The notes: generated by a model not told the origin, from the sequence alone. Positions 1 through 9,666 are shown, numbered from the stretch's first letter. The stretch is 64,000 bases of DNA from Paraburkholderia dioscoreae (GCF_902459535.1 NZ_LR699554.1:2852001-2916000), one strand, 5' to 3'. Program-made: numbers and translations.

Positions 1-473
1 GTGGCGGTTTGCAGGTCGTGCAGCCCGCCGTGCGCGGCGTAAGCGCCGAACAGCAGCAGGCCGCCCAGTGCGAAAACGATTTGCGCAAGCGCCTGCGCGG
101 TCGTGCTGACCGTGATCGCGGCGGCGGCGTCGCGCAGGCGCATGCCGCGCTGGGACAATTGCCGCACCATGACCACCGGCCCGCCGATCTGGCCGGCCGG
201 CAACAGACTATTCACGGATTCACCGATCCAGCGCGAGAACAGCGCGTCGCGCAACGACAGATCGTGATGCACACCGTCACGACGGTGCCGGAACAGTACT
301 GAGATCGCACCGGCGTCGACCATGAGCGGCACGAGGTGGAACGCGGCGACGAGCGCGAGTCCCCAGCCTGCCGTAAGCAGTGTCGAAGCCACCGAGCCGA
401 AACCCTGCCACGCCAGCAGGCCGACAAACAGCGCCGTCCCGATCGACAGCAGTATCAGGGCCGCGCGGTTCAT
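1..473 (-). CDS. HpnL-like flippase-family membrane protein (N-terminal part; runs off window)
   Basis: Reading the minus strand from an ATG at 473 gives an open frame to the window edge: a hydrophobic N-terminus (MNRAALILLSIGTALFVGLL), then a region with ESVNSLLPAGQIGGP and a further membrane segment. The N-S-L-L-P-A-G-Q-x-G-G-P pattern is typical of the lysylphosphatidylglycerol-synthase-type transmembrane / HpnL family (PF03706), integral inner-membrane proteins, some linked to lipid flipping or hopanoid clusters. The start codon overlaps the stop of the upstream oxygenase gene (ATGA), so it is translationally coupled as the third gene of a lipid-type operon. The C-terminus is not in the window. 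Substrate unknown; family call fairly safe. Confidence 0.75.
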   Translation of the reverse strand, partial: MNRAALILLSIGTALFVGLLAWQGFGSVASTLLTAGWGLALVAAFHLVPLMVDAGAISVLFRHRRDGVHHDLSLRDALFSRWIGESVNSLLPAGQIGGPVVMVRQLSQRGMRLRDAAAAITVSTTAQALAQIVFALGGLLLFGAYAAHGGLHDLQTA

Positions 474-1282
474 GCGTGGTCCTTCCCGCGCCGGGTCATC
501 TGACGGAACACCTGGCGGAAGCCGAAGTACGCAATCGCGTCCTTCATGTTCGAGATGAAACGACGCCACGGCCGCATGTTGGGGTCCGTCACATACTCGA
601 AAGTGAGCGACACGCGCATTTCGCTCGCACCGGCCGGCGTGATGCGATGGCGCAGCTTGTCGCCGTCGAAGAACACGAGGCCGCCCGGCGGAATCTGCAC
701 GGAGCCCGGTTGATCCGCGACATCGGGATTGCGCGTGTGCAGTTCGTAGTCGAGCCGGCACGACGATTCGTCGATCACGCCGAGCAGCAGCGTGTAGCGG
801 CGGCCGTCATAGTACGAAGTATCGTAGTGCCAGCCGATGTGGTCGCCCGGCCGCGTGTAATAGTACAGCGCGTACGCGTGCGGATCGTCGGCGGGCGAGA
901 GCTGCAGCTTGTCGCCGCTCAGTTGTTCCAGCCAGCCGATCAGTTCCTTCGAGCGGTACAGCTCGGCGATGAACGGCGCGAGGCGGTCGATCGTATGGCG
1001 GCTGACGCTGCCGCCCTGCTTATGACCCGGCAGATAGTTGCGGTTCACTTCCTCGAGCAGCGAACGCGCGCTGTGGACGAGCTGCGCCGTGACTTCGGGC
1101 GCGAGGAAGTCTTCCAGATAAAGAAACGCGTCCTGTTCGGCGAAATCCTTGCGCAGACGCGGGTTGTCGAACCCGCGCGTGCGGCTCGCGATCGCGCGGT
1201 CGGCATTCGGCGCGGGCGGGGCGGCGGGCGAGCCGGCTGCGGAAACTGGCGCGATCACGTCGTCTTCGGCGTGCATACTCAT
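470..1282 (-). CDS. 2OG-Fe(II) oxygenase family protein
   Basis: A 270-residue protein beginning MSMHAEDD. It contains the iron triad layout of 2-oxoglutarate-dependent oxygenases: H-x-D in GWHYDTSYYDG, the distal histidine in DKLRHRITP about 75 residues later, and a following arginine (MRVSLTFEY) suited to binding 2-oxoglutarate. Such enzymes hydroxylate or otherwise oxidise small molecules, lipids or side chains in the cytoplasm. Its start overlaps the stop of the CDP-alcohol phosphatidyltransferase gene and its stop overlaps the start of the flippase-like gene, both as ATGA, so the three products are probably made together; I infer a lipid headgroup or lipid-linked substrate. A second ATG two codons in is an alternative start. 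Confidence 0.8.
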   Translation of the reverse strand: MSMHAEDDVIAPVSAAGSPAAPPAPNADRAIASRTRGFDNPRLRKDFAEQDAFLYLEDFLAPEVTAQLVHSARSLLEEVNRNYLPGHKQGGSVSRHTIDRLAPFIAELYRSKELIGWLEQLSGDKLQLSPADDPHAYALYYYTRPGDHIGWHYDTSYYDGRRYTLLLGVIDESSCRLDYELHTRNPDVADQPGSVQIPPGGLVFFDGDKLRHRITPAGASEMRVSLTFEYVTDPNMRPWRRFISNMKDAIAYFGFRQVFRQMTRRGKDHA

Positions 1283-1980
1283 TCGCTGGCCCAAATCTGG
1301 CTGGTTTCGGAGGCCTTGGCGGCATCGGGCGCAGGCCGGGCGGCGCGGCGTGCCACGCGCCAATGATCGATCACCACCCAGACGGCGAATAGCGGCGCGC
1401 CGATCGACGCGACCACGACGAAGGGCATGACGACGCTCGTCAGCGTGACGATGGGCAGCAGATACAGCACGTCTTCGGTTTCGAAGCCACCGACGGACGC
1501 CTGCTTCGTGCCCGCCTTGCCGGCCATTTCCTCGATGCGCATGCGCAGGAAGAAGATCAGCGCGATTGCCACGCCGGCCACGGCACCGAGCACGCCCGGC
1601 GCAACTTTCAATCCGCCGACGTGCGCGGCGCCCACACCGATGCCCATGCCGACGAACAGCATCACGGTCACGAGCGCGTCGCAGGCGAGGTCGTAAAAAT
1701 GACCGATCCGGCTCGACTTTCCGCCGATGCGCGCGAGCTCGCCGTCCGTATGGTCGACAAAATTCGACAGCACGATCAGAAAAGCGCCGGCATTGGCCCA
1801 GGCAAATTCGCCGTGAGCAAGGCACAGGGCGCCTGCCAGCCCGATCAGCAGGCGCAGCGTGGTCAGATGGTTCGGCGTGACCCACGTGTTCACGAGCGGA
1901 GTCACGAGCCGGCGAGCGAGCCGCGCGTCCCATGTTCTGGGCGGCGGAACGTTAATTGGAGTTGAGGGTCGCGAATTCAT
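1279..1980 (-). CDS. CDP-alcohol phosphatidyltransferase family protein
   Basis: A 233-residue membrane protein with the family signature D-x2-D-G-x2-A-R-x8-G-x3-D-x3-D visible as DHTDGELAR followed by GHFYDLACD (about residues 75-100), plus several hydrophobic segments. The family swaps CMP from a CDP-activated lipid or alcohol for a second alcohol at the inner membrane, making phospholipids or related lipids. I chose the ATG at 1980 because it directly precedes MNSRPSTP and a compact family-length protein; the frame is open 32 codons further upstream. It is the first gene of a tightly overlapping three-gene unit with an oxygenase and a flippase-like protein. The acceptor alcohol cannot be told from sequence. 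Confidence 0.85.
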   Translation of the reverse strand: MNSRPSTPINVPPPRTWDARLARRLVTPLVNTWVTPNHLTTLRLLIGLAGALCLAHGEFAWANAGAFLIVLSNFVDHTDGELARIGGKSSRIGHFYDLACDALVTVMLFVGMGIGVGAAHVGGLKVAPGVLGAVAGVAIALIFFLRMRIEEMAGKAGTKQASVGGFETEDVLYLLPIVTLTSVVMPFVVVASIGAPLFAVWVVIDHWRVARRAARPAPDAAKASETSQIWASE

Positions 1981-2217
1981 AACCCGGAAATATATACGGG
2001 ATCGAAAAAGATTGCTTTCTTCCGGCACGTTTCTTTTCGCTTCGTTTGTTGCCGATAGGTGTCGGCTGCACAGCAAGATTTGCCGAATCGCGATAAAGTG
2101 CCAACCAGTTGCGCCTGCCGCGCGGGAACATTTCGATGCGCAAGGTCTTTCCGGGTCTCGATCTCGCGCCCGCCCGTTGCGAACACACTACAACGAGTCG
2201 GGCCGCCGTCCACGCTT

Positions 2218-2652
2218 ATGAAACGCTTTTTTTTAACTGTTCTGCTTGCTCTTGGCGCCGCCGCACTGCCAATCACCAGTTACGCCACCGCGCTCGACGC
2301 GCCGCTCGCCTGCAATGAAAGCGGTCATCAGTTCATTGCCGACCTCGCGCAGCAACAATTGATCGATCCAAAGCCCACGCGCGTGGAGAGCAACTCGATC
2401 AACGCCTTCTCGCCCATGCCCGGCGCGGATTTGACGGCATACGGCTTTCACGTGTTCGCGGTGGTCGGTTACGAAAAAGACGACCCGATGTTCCGGGTCG
2501 GCGATGGCGAGCCGGTCGCCAGTTCGGCCTATGGCGTCGTGGTGGTCGGCAGCGAGGCGAAGGTGCAGAAAGCCATTGCCGGCTCTGGCAGCACGGCGAT
2601 CGTGCATCGGGTTGCGCCGCTGATTACCGCGATTTTCTGCAAGCGGAATTGA
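2218..2652 (+). CDS. Secreted/periplasmic hypothetical protein, 144 aa
   Basis: Starts MKRFFLTVLLALGAAALP, a clear Sec signal peptide with a likely cleavage near SYATA, so the mature protein is periplasmic or exported. I do not recognise the mature domain; it has two cysteines (LACNES near the mature N-terminus and IFCKRN at the C-terminus) that could form a disulfide. It stands alone, divergent from the lipid operon and convergent with the phosphatase gene downstream. The ATG at 2218 was chosen because upstream codons in this frame read through an unlikely N-terminal extension before the signal peptide. Confidence 0.65.
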   Translation: MKRFFLTVLLALGAAALPITSYATALDAPLACNESGHQFIADLAQQQLIDPKPTRVESNSINAFSPMPGADLTAYGFHVFAVVGYEKDDPMFRVGDGEPVASSAYGVVVVGSEAKVQKAIAGSGSTAIVHRVAPLITAIFCKRN

Positions 2653-2715
2653 GGCGCCCCGTCCAAAACACGAGGTCACGTGCATGCAGGGCCGAGCCCG
2701 GCCGCTGCCTGCCCC

Positions 2716-4668
2716 TTACAGCTTGATCCCCGCCGGATCCGCCGTCAGATACCCCACCGTCGCCCCGAAGCGGTCTTTATAGTTCGCTCGCACGAGCGGA
2801 TCGAGCGTCGATTTGATTTTGTCGTGCAACGGACTTTCCCAGTCGCCGACGTGCTGGAAGTTGCTCATCACGTAAGTCCAGCCGTTGATTTCGTCGACGG
2901 CATGCAGGCCGGTCGACTCGGCGCCCGCCGGGCACGAGAGCACCCGCGAGAGCGTTTTCGTATCGACGTTGTACGCCCACAGGAAATTGTTCACGTGCAT
3001 GCCGCTGTCCTCGCCGATAAAGAGCGTGCGCAGCTTCTCCGAGAACTTGAGGTTGTCCGGGTTCGCAATGCGCTCCGGATTCGCCGTGTTGCCGAGCGCG
3101 TCGGGTGCCGACAGGTCCTCGCCGACCAGTGCCGCGGGCGCGGCCATGTCCACCGGCACCCATTCGCTGTTGATCGCGCCGCCGCTACGGTCGCGCTGAC
3201 CGCCCTTCATGTTCAGCGCGTAGACCGCGCCGGCGTTGATCGTCTTGTCGACGGCCACGTCGGTGGAAGCGGCATTGCCGCGCACCATCGACTTCTCGAT
3301 CCGCGACATGGCCGAATACAGCACCTTGTCCTTGATATTGACCGTCGTGCCTTCGAGCTTCGTAAAACCCATGCTGCCGCCGGCCAGCGCCGCATAGCGA
3401 TGAGTTTCGAGGAAGGTCGCGGCCTGCGTCATGCCGGACTTGACGCGTACCCAGTTGAACGTGCCGTTGTAATTGATCTTCGTGTAGGTCGGATCGTGCG
3501 GATCCGTGGTCGAAACGTCCATGATGTCGCTCGCGCGCAACCGGTCGGCGAGCGTCTCGATTTCGTCGCTGGTCGCGTGGCCCAGGTTGATCCACGACAG
3601 TGTTGCCGCGCCCGCGCCGCTTGCGGACACCTGTGTCCACTTCGCCACGTACAGCGTGCCCGACGACAGATCGGCTTCGCGATCCGCAATGAACATGAAC
3701 AGGCCGCCGTTGGTCGCGTCGTCGCCCATCAGGACGGTGCGCTTGTCCGGCATCACCTGAATCAGCTCGTGCGAGATACGGCCGAGGCAGTAGTGCTTCC
3801 TGATCGTTCCGGTGCCGTCCGGATTGACCGTCACCTCCGGCAGATGGCCATAGTGATAGGGGTTCGCGGTGGTTTCGTCGCCGTACAGGCTGCGGCTGAA
3901 GCCCTTGAACTGGCTATTGCCGGCGATCGTGGTGGCGTCCGGCTCGTACTCTTCGCTCGACAGATGCGTGTTCCACGGCGACAGGCTCGCGCCGCAGGTA
4001 ATCCACAAACCATGCGCCTTCGACGTATCGACATTCGAATAGCCCGCCAGCGTGAGCTTGCCGGTGGCCGGATCCTGGTCGAGTGTCAGCACGGCGATCG
4101 GCGAAGGCAGTTGGCCGTACATCGACGTCAGACTCTGATCGCGCGTTGCGTATTCGAACTGCACGACGGCGAATACTGCGTTGCCTTTGAGACCCTTCAC
4201 CGCGGGATTGTCCAGGCGAATCAGCGAGCTGCCGTCCGGGCAATCCGAATAGAACTGCCGCTCCTTGCCCGCCACCGACCTGTCGACGATCGGCTGGTTG
4301 TTGATGTCGAAGTAGCCGCCCGCGAGGATCGTTCCGCCTTTGATGTTGGGCACGCTGTCGCCAGTCACGAAGAACGGCTGGTACGCCAGCTTGAACGCGC
4401 GGCTGCTGCCGTCGCTCAATTGCACCGTCAAGGTCGAGCCGACCGTGGTCTTCGCCATCGCTGCCGGATCGGCCAGGCTGGGTGCCGCCATGCTGGCGAA
4501 CGCCGCGGAAACGAAGTTGGCGGCCGGTTTTACCGGCGTCGCCAGATCGTCGCTGCCGCCGCAAGCGGTCAGCATCGAGGCCGTGGCGAGTCCGCCGAGC
4601 GGCAGCATCGGTGCGCCCGCGAGTAGTTTCAGGGCCTTGCGGCGGGAAAGGTCGAACGGCTCAGCCAT
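2716..4668 (-). CDS. PhoX family phosphatase (DUF839), Tat-exported
   Basis: A 650-residue protein of the PhoX/DUF839 family. The N-terminus has a twin-arginine motif (LSRRKALKLLAG) followed by a hydrophobic stretch ending TASMLTACGG, so it is exported folded by Tat and may be lipid-anchored through the LTAC cysteine. The body has family features such as CGASLSPWNTHLSSEEYEPD and GEDSGMHVNNFLW. PhoX enzymes are calcium/iron phosphomonoesterases that release phosphate in the periplasm. A three-repeat Pho box with an 11-bp period lies upstream, supporting control by phosphate starvation through PhoB. Length is normal for the family. Another DUF839 activity cannot be excluded. Confidence 0.85.
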   Translation of the reverse strand: MAEPFDLSRRKALKLLAGAPMLPLGGLATASMLTACGGSDDLATPVKPAANFVSAAFASMAAPSLADPAAMAKTTVGSTLTVQLSDGSSRAFKLAYQPFFVTGDSVPNIKGGTILAGGYFDINNQPIVDRSVAGKERQFYSDCPDGSSLIRLDNPAVKGLKGNAVFAVVQFEYATRDQSLTSMYGQLPSPIAVLTLDQDPATGKLTLAGYSNVDTSKAHGLWITCGASLSPWNTHLSSEEYEPDATTIAGNSQFKGFSRSLYGDETTANPYHYGHLPEVTVNPDGTGTIRKHYCLGRISHELIQVMPDKRTVLMGDDATNGGLFMFIADREADLSSGTLYVAKWTQVSASGAGAATLSWINLGHATSDEIETLADRLRASDIMDVSTTDPHDPTYTKINYNGTFNWVRVKSGMTQAATFLETHRYAALAGGSMGFTKLEGTTVNIKDKVLYSAMSRIEKSMVRGNAASTDVAVDKTINAGAVYALNMKGGQRDRSGGAINSEWVPVDMAAPAALVGEDLSAPDALGNTANPERIANPDNLKFSEKLRTLFIGEDSGMHVNNFLWAYNVDTKTLSRVLSCPAGAESTGLHAVDEINGWTYVMSNFQHVGDWESPLHDKIKSTLDPLVRANYKDRFGATVGYLTADPAGIKL

Positions 4669-4774
4669 GTTGTCGTGATCCAGTGTTTGGGTAGCGTGGG
4701 TGAACGCACAGCCGGCACGCGCTCGGACCCAAACACATGGCTCACGCTCGCGCCGCTATGACGCGAGGATTCTA

Positions 4775-4802
4775 TGAAGTGAATGTGAAAGTATATTGAC
4801 AG
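4775..4802 (-). promoter_or_regulatory. Pho box upstream of the phoX-type gene
   Basis: On the minus strand the site reads CTGTCA, then CTTTCA, then ACTTCA at exact 11-bp steps (4802-4797, 4791-4786, 4780-4775), matching the PhoB direct-repeat pattern CTGTCA-N5-CTGTCA. A TAGAAT hexamer (4774-4769) follows about 11 bp after the second repeat, the usual -10 position for PhoB-activated promoters. The translation start lies about 100 bp downstream. Confidence 0.75.
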
Positions 4803-4875
4803 GCTTTGGTAATGTTTTGTTCAGCCTTCAGTTAGCAACCCGCTGGCCCGCTCCTGCTGCAAGCAGACGCGATGT

Positions 4876-5412
4876 CTAACCGGGCCGACGAAACTCGTTC
4901 TCGACCCACGCCGTAGCGCTCGCCTTGCTGAGCTTGAAATTGGGCGCCACCTGCACTTGCGCGAGCTGTTCGCCGAATGTGTCGAGCGCGGTCAGCACGG
5001 CATACGGCTCGTCTTCGTCGGGAACGATGTCGAGCGTGATGTCGAGTTCGTCGCTGCCATCTGCGCTCGCGACTCGCACTTCTTTATGCAGTTGCGCGCG
5101 CAGTTGCTGCTCATGACGGCGCAGCACTTCAGACGCCGTCTTCACCAGCGTGTTGAACGCGGACGTGTCCAGCGGCTTCGGATCTTTCTTGTTGCGACCC
5201 ATCGTCCACGGTCCGACGAGCGCGGGTTCCGCTTCACCGTCCTTGATCATTTCGACGGCCCAGCCTTCGTCGTCTTCATTCTTGATGACGCGCGCGGTCC
5301 AGCCGTCGTCGCGCCACAGCCGTGCCTCGTGCACGATTTCGTCCGGTTCGGACGAGCCTTCCGTCGTGAAATCTTCAGCGGGGTCGGACGATGGAAGGGG
5401 TGTATCGGTCAT
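4876..5412 (-). CDS. Conserved hypothetical protein, 178 aa
   Basis: A soluble acidic protein with no signal peptide or membrane segment, starting MTDTPLPSSDPAEDF. It has an N-terminal low-complexity acidic stretch, then a compact region with WTARVIKNEDDEGWAV, a basic helix around residues 90-115 (VLRRHEQQLRAQLHKEV) and a C-terminal WVENEF. I recognise the general type as a Burkholderiaceae-restricted unknown; no catalytic motif is evident. I chose the ATG at 5412 because the longer frame upstream is arginine- and cysteine-rich and looks untranslated. Confidence 0.65.
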   Translation of the reverse strand: MTDTPLPSSDPAEDFTTEGSSEPDEIVHEARLWRDDGWTARVIKNEDDEGWAVEMIKDGEAEPALVGPWTMGRNKKDPKPLDTSAFNTLVKTASEVLRRHEQQLRAQLHKEVRVASADGSDELDITLDIVPDEDEPYAVLTALDTFGEQLAQVQVAPNFKLSKASATAWVENEFRRPG

Positions 5413-6037
5413 TGCAGGTTCACTCACGTTCGCGGGGGGCGGAAACACTCTCGAGCACGCAATTCTACCCGCCCCGCACGCGGCGAACGCGGCGCCCTGA
5501 CGAACGGATAAGCCGCGGCGGCGCAATTACCATTGAAATCATCAATGCCGCTATTCGCGGGGAACTTATAGACCAATTAAAAAAACATAAAAAAACGCGG
5601 CCCGTGGGCCGCGTATAAAGATGAAAAAGACACCCTTGGTCAAGGGGCGAGACGAATTGTAGAACTGTCATTCGCCGGAATAGACCGCATGAACTGGAAG
5701 AGTACATTGCAAAAAATAGAGTGAATCTCAGCGTATCTCTAAATAACGCCAACCCTTGCTGCTAACGGGTTGCGACGCGACGTCGCAGTCAGGCAACATC
5801 GTAAGGATTGACAAGGCCGGAATGAATTTATCGCCGCACAGATTTTTTCTTTATTTACCCGCACTTATCCAATTAATGAATGGCCATTACGAATTTGAAA
5901 ACTAATTGTTGCGCCATTTGCAATTCAAGATAGGAATAACGGGACTACACTTCGCACCGGATCGTCAGGCAGCCGGCGGAATCGGCGGTAAGCACTGGGA
6001 TGCGATTCTCTACGCACTGTTTCGGAGTTATCTAATC
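5413..6037. other. Intergenic region, AT-richer, upstream of porin
   Basis: No convincing protein gene. The stretch is visibly richer in A and T than its surroundings, as is usual for the long leader of strongly expressed porins. It contains a minus-strand terminator-like hairpin at 5589-5614 that no annotated gene explains. Confidence 0.5.
5589..5614 (-). terminator. Minus-strand intrinsic terminator without an assigned gene
   Basis: A perfect 9-bp stem ACGCGGCCC/GGGCCGCGT separated by two bases is followed on the minus strand by TTTTTT, then ATG and another T-run. On the plus strand there is no T-run, so it works for leftward transcription. No leftward gene is seen between it and the porin start, which leaves an unannotated small transcript as the simplest explanation. 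Confidence 0.6.
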
Positions 6038-7189
6038 ATGAAAAAAACCCTCATCGCAGCAGGCCTCCTGGGCGCGGTTGCCATCACCGCCCACGCGCAG
6101 AGCAGCGTGACGTTGTACGGTACGCTGGACGCCGGCCTCGTGTACTCGAACAACCAGGGCGGCCACAGCAACTGGCAGCAAGGCAGCGGCGTAGCCTCGG
6201 ACACGTACTTCGGTCTGCGCGGCAATGAAGATCTGGGCGGCGGTCTGCACGCCATCTTCACGTTGGAAAGCGGCTTCAACCTGAACAACGGCAAGTACTC
6301 GGAAAGCAACACGATGTTCAATCGTCAGGCTTTCGTCGGTCTGCAGAGCGACAAGTACGGCGCGCTGACGCTCGGCCGTCAATACGACTCCGTGGTCGAC
6401 TACCTGGCACCGCTGTCCGCAGCAGGCGCGGGTTACGGCAACAACCTCGCGGCTCACCCGCTCGATAACGACAATCTGGACAATTCGTTCTCGATCAAGA
6501 ACGCAGTGAAGTACACCAGCGCCAATTACGCGGGCCTCAAGTTCGGCGGCCTGTACGGCTTCAGCAACTCGGCCGGCGACTTCTCGAACAATCGCGCATG
6601 GAGCGTCGGTGCTTCATATGAGAACGGTCCGTTGAACGTTGCCGCGGCTTACCTGCAACTGAACAAGTCGGGCAGCTCGAACCTGAGCGGCGCGGTATCG
6701 CAAGGCGACGGGACCGCAGCAGTCGCAGCCGATCTGCAACGCACATTCGGCGCGGGCATCAACTATACGTACGGCCCGGCAACGGTCGGCTTCGTCTACA
6801 CGCACACGCAACTGGACGGCATCAGCGGCGTGGACGTCGGCGGCACGACCTTGCCTGGCGTTGCAGGCACCAACCTGCATCTCGACAACTACGAAGTGAA
6901 CGGCCGCTATGCACTGACGCCAGCACTGAGCCTCGCGGCATCGTACACCTTCACGGACGGCAAGATGTCAGGTTCCAACGGTTCGGGCGATCCGAAGTGG
7001 CATACGGTCTCGCTGCAAGGCGACTACTCGCTGAGCAAGCGTACCGACGTGTACGTGGAAGGCGTGTACCAGCATGCATCGGGCGAACTCGGCAACTTCG
7101 GCTCGAACGTCGCGGCGATCAACACGCTGGCGCCTTCGTCGACCGGCAATCAGATCGCGGCGGCAGTCGGCCTGCGTCACCGCTTCTAA
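6038..7189 (+). CDS. Gram-negative porin (OmpC-like, Burkholderia type)
   Basis: A 383-residue outer-membrane porin. The N-terminus MKKTLIAAGLLGAVAITAHA is a signal peptide, and the mature protein starts QSSVTLYGTLDAGL, the hallmark first strand of beta-proteobacterial porins; the chain ends VGLRHRF with the C-terminal phenylalanine needed for outer-membrane assembly. Alternating strands and loops such as LTLGRQYDSVVDYL are visible throughout. It forms trimeric general-diffusion pores for small solutes. The start is set by the signal peptide; a GGAG lies about 12 bases upstream. A stem-loop and an intrinsic terminator follow directly, so it is a single-gene transcript. Confidence 0.95.
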   Translation: MKKTLIAAGLLGAVAITAHAQSSVTLYGTLDAGLVYSNNQGGHSNWQQGSGVASDTYFGLRGNEDLGGGLHAIFTLESGFNLNNGKYSESNTMFNRQAFVGLQSDKYGALTLGRQYDSVVDYLAPLSAAGAGYGNNLAAHPLDNDNLDNSFSIKNAVKYTSANYAGLKFGGLYGFSNSAGDFSNNRAWSVGASYENGPLNVAAAYLQLNKSGSSNLSGAVSQGDGTAAVAADLQRTFGAGINYTYGPATVGFVYTHTQLDGISGVDVGGTTLPGVAGTNLHLDNYEVNGRYALTPALSLAASYTFTDGKMSGSNGSGDPKWHTVSLQGDYSLSKRTDVYVEGVYQHASGELGNFGSNVAAINTLAPSSTGNQIAAAVGLRHRF

Positions 7190-7207
7190 GCGTCTCAGGT
7201 GGCACGT

Positions 7208-7235
7208 GCGGAGCGAATGTATCGATTCGCTCCGC
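7208..7235 (+). repeat. Perfect 11-bp stem-loop in porin 3' region
   Basis: GCGGAGCGAAT and ATTCGCTCCGC form a perfect inverted repeat around the loop GTATCG, starting 19 bases after the porin stop. It lacks a T-run of its own and sits just before the terminator, so it may stabilise the 3' end of the porin mRNA. Confidence 0.6.
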
Positions 7236-7239
7236 AGTC

Positions 7240-7276
7240 AACCCGCGCGTGACACGATCACGCCGCGGGTTTTTTC
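7240..7276 (+). terminator. Intrinsic terminator of porin gene
   Basis: The arms ACCCGCG (7241-7247) and CGCGGGT (7264-7270) form a GC stem followed directly by TTTTT, a typical Rho-independent terminator. Confidence 0.75.
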
Positions 7277-7496
7277 ATGGCCTTACGTTTGGACACAATG
7301 CAGGCGCCCGCGGATAGTGACGGCGCACACAGCCGGTGGGTATACTGGCCCCGGCTGCCTTCCTTGCCGCAATGCCAGCATGTCGTCGCGGTTGAACGGC
7401 GGCTTCGTCGCGAAGCATGACGTCGCGCTGAATCGCGTTGCGCTTCGCCCGCGCCCCAAGTTCCCGCATACGACCGGGGACGCCGACGACCGGACC

Positions 7497-7850
7497 ATGA
7501 AAAGACTTCTCCTGCTTGCCCCCGCTGCTGCCGCGCTTGCTGCTCTCTCCGGCTGCGGTTCTTCCAGCGGCCCCGCCCGCAATGCGTCCCTGCCGATGAT
7601 GTACGTGTCTTCGCAACGCGCCCCTGCCTATATCGCCGATTGCCTCGAAAGCCGTTTGTCACGCGTGCGCACGTCGCGAGTCGGCGGCGCGACGGAGATC
7701 GCTGTCGGCTCGGATTCGAACAACTCGTATTTCGTGACGCTGACGCCCTTGAACGCCGGCTCGGTCATCAAGGTGATGCACCCGGCGAACGCACCGGACG
7801 ATCCACCGGAGCCGGAAATGCGCTTCGATATTGCACGCTGCGCGACCTGA
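7497..7850 (+). CDS. Small predicted lipoprotein, 117 aa
   Basis: Starts MKRLLLLAPAAAALAALSGCGSSSG: a short signal peptide with lipobox LSGC, so the mature protein is lipidated at that cysteine and probably sits on the inner leaflet of the outer membrane. The remaining roughly 95 residues include an internal disulfide candidate pair (IADCLESR and the C-terminal IARCAT). I do not know its function. It is a single gene behind the porin terminator; the long frame upstream of this ATG is unlikely to be translated. Confidence 0.75.
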   Translation: MKRLLLLAPAAAALAALSGCGSSSGPARNASLPMMYVSSQRAPAYIADCLESRLSRVRTSRVGGATEIAVGSDSNNSYFVTLTPLNAGSVIKVMHPANAPDDPPEPEMRFDIARCAT

Positions 7851-7989
7851 GCTTCGTCATACGCGCGCATTTTGAGCGCTGGGCCGATACGCGATTTTTT
7901 TGACTCGCGTGCCGGCTATTTTTTTATCCGCGCATCTGCGAACATAGCCGCCCTTTGTCTTTCATGCGGCGCTCTCGCCGCGAGTGTCG

Positions 7990-8505
7990 ATGGCATCCAG
8001 CAAAGCACATCACGCAACCGGTTTTGCGGCGGGCGTCATCGCGGCGGCGATTGTCGCGCGCATCGGCGGCGGCGGTTCGTTTCATCTCGGCGTGCTGTCG
8101 AGTTTCATCGCCGGCGTGGCCGGGAGTACGGCGCCGGACTGGCTCGAAGTGGCGTGGTGGTCGCGGGCGCGGCGGCTGTGGATCACGCATCGCACGCTCA
8201 CGCACTGGGGCGTGGGATGGCTCGCGTTGCTGGCGGCGTCGTATCACTGGCTGGGGCATTCGGTCTACGCGGCGCCGGCGTTCGGATTCGCCTGCGGCGG
8301 CCTGATGCATCTGCTCGCCGATTGGCCGAATCCGCTAGGCGTGCCTTGGGTTGCAGGCCGGCATTCGTTGAATCTCTGGAACAGCGGGCACTGCGATCTG
8401 ATCGTGGTGGCGGCTTCGTGGGCGGCGGCATGGTTTGTCGGGCAGCACGTCTGGTTGCACGGCGTGCATGGCGTATCCCTGCTGCAGCATTTGAGAAGCG
8501 GATAA
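7990..8505 (+). CDS. YdjM-like inner-membrane protein (metal-dependent hydrolase family)
   Basis: A 171-residue polytopic membrane protein with histidines placed as in the LexA-regulated YdjM/DUF457 family: KAHHATG near the N-terminus, WITHRTLTHW around residue 60, LLADWPNPLG in the middle and SGHCD. Members are predicted metal-dependent membrane hydrolases of unknown substrate. A GTG two codons upstream (7984) is an alternative start. It is convergent with the serine acetyltransferase gene. No LexA box is evident just upstream. Confidence 0.7.
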   Translation: MASSKAHHATGFAAGVIAAAIVARIGGGGSFHLGVLSSFIAGVAGSTAPDWLEVAWWSRARRLWITHRTLTHWGVGWLALLAASYHWLGHSVYAAPAFGFACGGLMHLLADWPNPLGVPWVAGRHSLNLWNSGHCDLIVVAASWAAAWFVGQHVWLHGVHGVSLLQHLRSG

Positions 8506-8608
8506 ACGCCACAGCAGTGCTGCCGCGTAGTTCGCGGGCTTCACGCCGTGGACTTCGCCGGGGTCGATCATGATCGCGCCGTTGATCCGCGCTTCGACGA
8601 GCCGCGTA

Positions 8609-9535
<927 letters not shown>

Positions 9536-9666
9536 AAAAGGACAGCGCCGTGCGATGAGCACGGTTCGAAGTGATTATGCCGAGAGATTACCGCGTTTTG
9601 CGGCGGTTCGCGCAGCGCGAGCTCATGTCATACGGGCGATGACATGCAGACACATGCAGACGGCGC

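Larger units (their letters stand above)
7190..7496. other. Intergenic region after porin
   Basis: Holds the porin's 3' stem-loop and terminator in its first 90 bases. The remaining sequence up to the lipoprotein start shows no gene I would support and presumably carries that gene's promoter. Confidence 0.5.

Noticed and set aside
470..1933. 487-codon reading of the oxygenase frame extended upstream
   Set aside because: The first 217 codons are an out-of-frame shadow of the phosphatidyltransferase gene; the internal ATG at 1282 with ATGA overlap is the real start.
2680..4626. Long plus-strand frame (648 codons) opposite the PhoX-type gene
   Set aside because: Arg/His/Val-rich antisense shadow of a well-recognised gene; no family resemblance.
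5465..5752. 95-codon minus frame crossing the orphan terminator
   Set aside because: It reads through the hairpin, is Phe/Cys/Ser-rich without domain logic and has no ribosome-binding site; a non-coding transcript is more plausible.
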